Part shown: positions 29,759 through 34,034 of the stretch, one piece after another
Layout of the letters: every line of letters begins with the position of its first letter
Position numbering within the stretch: position 1 is the stretch's first letter
From: Streptomyces sp. E2N166
GTDB lineage: Bacteria; Actinomycetota; Actinomycetes; Streptomycetales; Streptomycetaceae
DNA length: 34,034 bases
Reading direction: 5' to 3'
NCBI RefSeq assembly: GCF_003671715.1
Contig: NZ_RAIF01000031.1
Span: 759,893 to 793,926 of the forward strand
Notes under the pieces: model-generated
What the model was told of the DNA's origin: nothing
Database searches by the model: none
What the model saw: only the letters and a program-made list of their open reading frames with translations
Made by a program: the position numbers and the translations under genes

Positions 29759-32269
29759 CTACGCCGGGCGGAGCCACACCGTCGACAGGGGCGGCAGGGT
29801 CAGCCGGACGCTCGCCGGCCGGCCGTGCCACCCCTGCGGCTCCGGTTTGACCGGGCCGGGGTTGCCCACGTCGCCGCCGCCGTACCGCGCGGCGTCGGTG
29901 TTGAGCACCTCGTGCCAGGCGGGAACGTCGTCCGGGACGCCGAGGCGGTAGTCGGGGCGGACGACCGGGGCGAAGTTCGACACCGCGAGCAGCGGGGTGC
30001 CGTCGGCGTCCAGCCGCAGGAACGCGAGGACGTTGTCCTCGGCGGCGTCCCCGACGACCCAGGCGAAACCCGACGGGTGGGTGTCGCGCTGCCACAGCGC
30101 GGGCGTGACCCGGTAGACGGTGTTGAGGTCCCGCACCAGGTCGCGCATGCCCCGGTGGTCCGCCGCCGCCCCGTACTCCGGGTCGAGCAGCCACCAGTCG
30201 GGACCGTGCGCCTCGGACCACTCGGCGCCCTGCGCGAACTCCTGCCCCATGAAGAGCAGCTGTTTGCCGGGGTGGGCCCACATGAAGCCCAGGTACGCCC
30301 GCTCGTTCGCGCGCTGCTGCCACCAGTCGCCGGGCATCTTCGACACCAGCGACTTCTTGCCGTGCACCACTTCGTCGTGGGATATCGGCAGCACGTAGTT
30401 CTCGCTGTACGCGTACACCATCGAGAAGGTCATCTCGCCGTGGTGGTACTTGCGGTGCACCGGCTCATGACTCATGTACTCGAGCGAGTCGTGCATCCAG
30501 CCCATGTTCCACTTCAGCCCGAACCCGAGCCCGCCGAACCCGCTCGGCCCCTTGTGGTGCGTGGCCCGTGTGACCCCGTCCCAGGCCGTCGACTCCTCCG
30601 CGACGGTGACGACCCCCGGCACCCGCCGGTACACCGTCGCGTTCATCTCCTGGAGGAACGCCACCGCGTCCAGGTTCTCCCGGCCGCCGTGCTCGTTCGG
30701 CGTCCACTGGCCCGGTTCGCGCGAGTAGTCCAGGTAGAGCATCGAGGCGACCGCGTCGACGCGCAGCCCGTCGATGTGGAACTCCTCGCACCAGTACACG
30801 GCGTTGGCGACGAGGAAGTTGCGCACCTCCCGGCGCCCGAAGTCGAACTCCAGCGTGCCCCAGTCCGGGTGCGCGGCCCGCAGCGGGTCGGAATGCTCGT
30901 ACAGGGGGCGCCCGTCGAACTCGGCCAGCGCCCAGTCGTCGCGCGGGAAGTGCGCCGGCACCCAGTCCATCAGGACGCCGATGCCGGCCTGGTGCAGCCG
31001 GTCCACCAGGTACTTGAAGTCGTCGGGGTCGCCGAGGCGGGCCGTGGGCGCGTAGAAGCCGGTGACCTGGTAGCCCCAGGAGCCCCCGAAGGGGTGCTCG
31101 GCGACCGGCATCAGCTCGACGTGCGTGAAGCCCAGGTCCGCGACGTACGCGGGGAGCTGCTCGGCCAGCTCGCGGTACGTGAGCCCCGGCCGCCAGGAAG
31201 CCAGGTGGACCTCGTACACCGACAGCGGAGCCTCGTGTGCGGGCGCTTCCGCGCGCCGGGCCAGCCACTCCTCGTCGCCCCACGTGTAGTCCGAGGCGTG
31301 CACGACGGAGGAGGTGGCGGGCGGGACCTCCGTACGCCGGGCCAGCGGGTCCGCGCGGAACGTGCGCGAGCCGTCGGGCCGGGTGATCTCGAACTTGTAC
31401 AGCTCGCCCGCGCCGACGCCGGGCAGGAACAGCTCCCAGACGCCGGTGCCGCCCAGCGACCGCATCGGGTGACCGGTGCCGTCCCAGAAGTTGAAACCGC
31501 CGGCCACCCTGACCCCGCGCGCGTTCGGCGCCCACACCGTGAAGCGGGTGCCCGCGACGCCCTCGTGGGTCGCCGGATGCGCGCCGAGCGCCTGCCAGAG
31601 CTGCTCGTGCCGTCCCTCGCCGATCAGGTGCAGGTCCAGGTCGCCCAGCGTGGGCCGGAACCGGTACGGGTCGTCCACCTCCTGGGCCGCCCCCTCGTAC
31701 GCCACCAGGAGCCGGTGGACGGGGACCTCCTGGATCGGCACCAGTCCGGAGAAGAACCCGTCCCCGTCGTCGTGCAGCTCGACCCGCAGCTCACCGGAGA
31801 GGACGGTCACCGCCAGGGCGTACGGCCTGAAGGCGCGGAAGGCGACCCCGCCGGGCACGGAGTGGGCGCCGAGTACGGAGTGCGGGTCGTGGTGCGTACC
31901 CGCGAGCAGCCGCTCCCGGTCGACGGCGTCCAGGGAGGGGGAGACGGCGACCTCGACCGGCACGGCGGCCTTCACGGCCTTCTCGGCGGCCGGTTTCCCG
32001 GCGGTCTTCTTCCTCCCGACCGCCTTCTGCGCGACCGCCTTCTTCCCGACCGCCTTCTTGGCCACGGTCTTCTTCGCGGCGGCCGCTGTCTTCGCGGCCG
32101 TCGTCTCGGTGGCGGCCGTCGTCTTGGCGGCGGCCTTCTTGGCGGTCGTCTTCTTCGCGGTCGTCTTCTTGGCCACCGCCTTCTGAGGCGGCGCCGCCTT
32201 CTTCGCGGCGCTCTTCTCCTCGGCCGTCTTCTTCGGGTCGGGACCGCTGGACGAGGGGCGGGGGGTCAC
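29759..32269 (-). CDS. glgB: 1,4-alpha-glucan branching enzyme with histone-like N-terminal tail
   Basis: This is an 836-residue GH13 enzyme that makes alpha-1,6 branches in glycogen-like glucan. A CBM48 domain (around [20 protein letters not shown]) precedes the catalytic barrel. Catalytic motifs: [16 protein letters not shown] with the nucleophile Asp, VTVAEEST with the acid Glu, and [14 protein letters not shown]. The C-terminal beta domain ends [11 protein letters not shown]. Residues 1 to ~108 form a Lys/Ala/Thr-rich tail of AKK-type repeats like histone H1 or Streptomyces HupS, absent from ordinary GlgB. The GTG start at 32269 has AGGAGG seven bases upstream, so the tail is probably translated. 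It is downstream of the maltokinase gene on the same strand (37 bases) and belongs to the GlgE pathway. Confidence 0.93.
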   Translation of the reverse strand: MTPRPSSSGPDPKKTAEEKSAAKKAAPPQKAVAKKTTAKKTTAKKAAAKTTAATETTAAKTAAAAKKTVAKKAVGKKAVAQKAVGRKKTAGKPAAEKAVKAAVPVEVAVSPSLDAVDRERLLAGTHHDPHSVLGAHSVPGGVAFRAFRPYALAVTVLSGELRVELHDDGDGFFSGLVPIQEVPVHRLLVAYEGAAQEVDDPYRFRPTLGDLDLHLIGEGRHEQLWQALGAHPATHEGVAGTRFTVWAPNARGVRVAGGFNFWDGTGHPMRSLGGTGVWELFLPGVGAGELYKFEITRPDGSRTFRADPLARRTEVPPATSSVVHASDYTWGDEEWLARRAEAPAHEAPLSVYEVHLASWRPGLTYRELAEQLPAYVADLGFTHVELMPVAEHPFGGSWGYQVTGFYAPTARLGDPDDFKYLVDRLHQAGIGVLMDWVPAHFPRDDWALAEFDGRPLYEHSDPLRAAHPDWGTLEFDFGRREVRNFLVANAVYWCEEFHIDGLRVDAVASMLYLDYSREPGQWTPNEHGGRENLDAVAFLQEMNATVYRRVPGVVTVAEESTAWDGVTRATHHKGPSGFGGLGFGLKWNMGWMHDSLEYMSHEPVHRKYHHGEMTFSMVYAYSENYVLPISHDEVVHGKKSLVSKMPGDWWQQRANERAYLGFMWAHPGKQLLFMGQEFAQGAEWSEAHGPDWWLLDPEYGAAADHRGMRDLVRDLNTVYRVTPALWQRDTHPSGFAWVVGDAAEDNVLAFLRLDADGTPLLAVSNFAPVVRPDYRLGVPDDVPAWHEVLNTDAARYGGGDVGNPGPVKPEPQGWHGRPASVRLTLPPLSTVWLRPA

Positions 32270-32306
32270 GGGTGGAGCCTCCTGGACGAGGTGGGATCGG
32301 GGGGTG

Positions 32307-33701
32307 TCATGCCGGTTCGGGTGTGGACAGGCGGCGCACCGCGGACAGGGGCACCGCCAGCCAGTCGGGACGGTGCCGGGCCTCGTACAGGACCTCGTAC
32401 ACCGCCTTGTCCGTCTCGTGGGCGCGCAGCATCACCGGGTCGGTGCGTGGGTCGCTGCCGGCGACCTCCGCGTACCCGGTGCAGTACGCGGCCCGGCAGG
32501 AACCGGCCCAGCCCGGCACCGCGGCGTCGGCCGAGTGCGCGGCGTAGTCGAAGGAGCGCAGCATCCCGGCGATGTCCCGCACCGGCGGCTGCGGCAGCCG
32601 CCGCTCGGCCAGGGGCTTGGCGGGCTCCCCCTCGAAGTCGATCAGCGACCACCGGCCGGAGGGCGAGCGCAGGCACTGGCCGAGGTGCAGGTCGCCGTGG
32701 ACGCGCTGGGCGGTCCAGGTGCGGCCCTCGGCGGCCAGGTCGCCCAGCGCCGTGAACGCCGTGCGCAGCGCGGGCACGTACGGCCGGAGCAGAGGCACCG
32801 CGTGGGCGGCCTCCTCCAGCCGCTGGATCATGCCGTCGGCGAGCTGCCGCATCTGGCCGTGGCCGAGGGTGACGGTCGGCAGCGCACGGGCCAGCGCGGT
32901 GTGCACCTCGGCGGTGGCCCGTCCGAGCGCCCGGGCCTCGGCGGCGAAGTCCTCCCCCTTGGCCAGCTCGCGCAGGGCCAGCTCCCAGCCGTCGGTCGCG
33001 CCCTGCACATACGGCTGGAGCACGCCCAGTACCCAGGACCGGCCGGCCAGGTCGGCCACCATCCACCCGGCCGGAGCCGGCACCCGGGGGCAGCCCTCGC
33101 GGGCCAGCGCCAGCGGCAGCTCCAGGTCGGGGTTGATACCCGGCACGATCCGGCGCAGCAACTTGAGAATGAACGTATCTCCATACACGACCGACGAGTT
33201 CGACTGTTCGGCGGTCATCAGCCGGGGCACCAGGCCGGTGCGTATCTCCTGGTCCGGTTCCCGCTCGAAACGAAGCCCGCCGATGCGGGCCCCGGTGCGC
33301 AGCGCCTCCAGGAGCACCTCGGCGGGCCGGGTGTCGTACAGGGCGTCGTAGGCGGTGCGGCCGGCCAGCGGGCCCTCGGTCACACGTCCGATGAGCGCGG
33401 GCGCCAGCCGGGGCGGCAGCGCCTCGCGCGCGCCTATGAGCAGCTGGTAGCAGTCGCCGGGCTGCTCGGCCGCGCCCGGTGCCGGAGCGAGCTGGTGGTG
33501 GGCGCGGACCAGCACGTGGTACAGGCCGAGACGGGCGTCGGAGGGGAGCAGCTCGGTGGCCGCGACCAGCGAGAATCCGGTGACCGGACGGCCCTTGCCC
33601 GCGAACCAGCGTTGCCGCGGCAGCCAGTCCCGCAGCAGCGGATCAAGTGACGCTAGGAGGCCTGGCGGGCTCGTGACGGTGCGTATGACGGCTTCCGACA
33701 T
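32307..33701 (-). CDS. mak: Maltokinase
   Basis: This 464-residue kinase phosphorylates maltose to maltose 1-phosphate, the substrate of GlgE. It has an N-terminal cap (about 1-90, with [14 protein letters not shown]), a nucleotide-binding lobe ([18 protein letters not shown]) and a kinase-like lobe. The catalytic loop is [11 protein letters not shown] and the metal site is SLIDFEGEP, the phosphotransferase pattern of maltokinases. It is full length. The ATG at 33701 is preceded by AAAGGA. It lies between treS and glgB on one strand, the usual treS-pep2-glgB order: TreS turns trehalose into maltose, this enzyme phosphorylates it, GlgE (outside the window) polymerises and GlgB branches. Confidence 0.92.
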   Translation of the reverse strand: MSEAVIRTVTSPPGLLASLDPLLRDWLPRQRWFAGKGRPVTGFSLVAATELLPSDARLGLYHVLVRAHHQLAPAPGAAEQPGDCYQLLIGAREALPPRLAPALIGRVTEGPLAGRTAYDALYDTRPAEVLLEALRTGARIGGLRFEREPDQEIRTGLVPRLMTAEQSNSSVVYGDTFILKLLRRIVPGINPDLELPLALAREGCPRVPAPAGWMVADLAGRSWVLGVLQPYVQGATDGWELALRELAKGEDFAAEARALGRATAEVHTALARALPTVTLGHGQMRQLADGMIQRLEEAAHAVPLLRPYVPALRTAFTALGDLAAEGRTWTAQRVHGDLHLGQCLRSPSGRWSLIDFEGEPAKPLAERRLPQPPVRDIAGMLRSFDYAAHSADAAVPGWAGSCRAAYCTGYAEVAGSDPRTDPVMLRAHETDKAVYEVLYEARHRPDWLAVPLSAVRRLSTPEPA

Positions 33702-33747
33702 GGCGTCGCGTCCTTTCCCCGGGTCGTCGGGGTGTTACTGATGCGTG

Positions 33748-33782
33748 CCCCGGGCGGGGAGGCAGAAACCGCCCGCCCGGGG
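33748..33782 (-). terminator. Intercistronic 11-bp hairpin between treS and mak
   Basis: CCCCGGGCGGG (33748-33758) and CCCGCCCGGGG (33772-33782) pair exactly around a 13-base loop, 18 bases after the treS stop in transcription direction. It may attenuate transcription into the maltokinase and branching-enzyme genes. Confidence 0.6.
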
Positions 33783-33799
33783 ATCGGGCCGGTCCGGCC

Positions 33800-34034
33800 C
33801 TAGAGAGCGTCGCCGCGCAGCCGGAACCAGTAGAAGCCGTGCCCCCCGAGGGTCAGCAGGTACGGCAGTTCGCCGACCGCCGGGAAGCGGACTCCACCGA
33901 ACAGCTCGACCGGATGGCGGCCACCGAAGGCGCTCAGGTCGAGTTCGGTGGGCTGCGCGAAGCGGGAGAAGTTGTGGACGCACAGCACCAGGTCGTCCTC
34001 GTACTCCCGCAGGAAGGCCAGTACCGCCGGGTTC
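33800..34034 (-). CDS. treS: Trehalose synthase, C-terminal end (5' end outside window)
   Basis: The frame is open to the right edge of the window and ends at 33800. The visible ~78 residues begin NPAVLAFLREYEDDLVLCVHNFSRFAQP and end GGHGFYWFRLRGDAL. This is the C-terminal beta domain of GH13 trehalose synthase, which interconverts trehalose and maltose. The catalytic barrel lies outside, so activity cannot be judged. The order treS-mak-glgB on the minus strand supports the assignment. In some actinobacteria TreS is fused to maltokinase; here a stop and a 98-base gap separate them. Confidence 0.88.
   Translation of the reverse strand, partial: NPAVLAFLREYEDDLVLCVHNFSRFAQPTELDLSAFGGRHPVELFGGVRFPAVGELPYLLTLGGHGFYWFRLRGDAL

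Noticed and set aside
31945..32200. Repeated short units that could suggest a CRISPR or DNA repeat array
   Set aside because: The repeats follow codon phase and encode the Lys/Ala tail of GlgB; there are no fixed-length spacers.
29825..32755. 976-codon plus-strand open frame
   Set aside because: It is antisense to glgB and the start of mak, with no domain and strongly biased composition.

Overview
The window is high-GC actinobacterial chromosome, almost certainly Streptomyces: codon use is GC-biased at third positions, GTG starts are common, and the gene order (an AbsC-like MarR, a Sco5413-like MarR next to icmA, pyk-ackA-pta divergent from pfkA, then glgB-maltokinase-treS) matches my memory of the S. 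coelicolor SCO5404 to SCO5442 core region. That match is recalled, not searched. I see no insertion sequence, phage, tRNA, rRNA or CRISPR array. About 32 genes are present; the first (histidine kinase) and last (treS) are cut by the window edges.

Layout. 1-4.9 kb: end of a sensor kinase, the MarR regulator absC, an operon of three AIM24-family genes, then small DUF3817, thiamine-binding and MarR genes. 5.0-8.7 kb: isobutyryl-CoA mutase large subunit (icmA), a TetR regulator and a divergent YbbN-like thioredoxin-TPR protein. 8.7-12.2 kb: a 652-base non-coding stretch rich in dyads, followed by a three-gene envelope cassette (secreted DUF6230 protein, four-helix DUF6114 membrane protein, secreted acidic low-complexity protein) of unknown function. 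12.2-18.4 kb: central carbon genes pyk, ackA, pta and divergent pfkA. 18.4-22.4 kb: a two-HTH regulator and a sugar ABC transporter without its own ATPase. 22.5-26.5 kb: a DcuS/DcuR-type two-component system divergent from a DctA-type dicarboxylate symporter. 26.6-29.7 kb: a MerR-thioredoxin operon and a HelD-family RNA polymerase-recycling ATPase. 29.8 kb to the end: the glycogen/GlgE-pathway genes glgB, maltokinase and treS.

How the genes fit together. Much of the window handles carbon flow: sugar and dicarboxylate uptake, the PFK and pyruvate kinase steps of glycolysis, the acetyl-CoA/acetate node, branched-chain acyl-CoA rearrangement that feeds polyketide precursors, and alpha-glucan storage. 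The rest is regulators, redox proteins and envelope proteins.

The most interesting signals are regulatory DNA and the unknown cassette. A 24-bp near-perfect palindrome fills the icmA promoter. A DasR-like half site lies in the spacer of the sugar-transporter promoter. A 20-bp dyad lies in a 19-bp promoter spacer before the MerR-thioredoxin operon. Overlapping hairpins and TTACT/AGTAA dyads lie before the DUF6230-DUF6114 cassette. GlgB carries an unusual histone-like Lys/Ala tail of about 108 residues.
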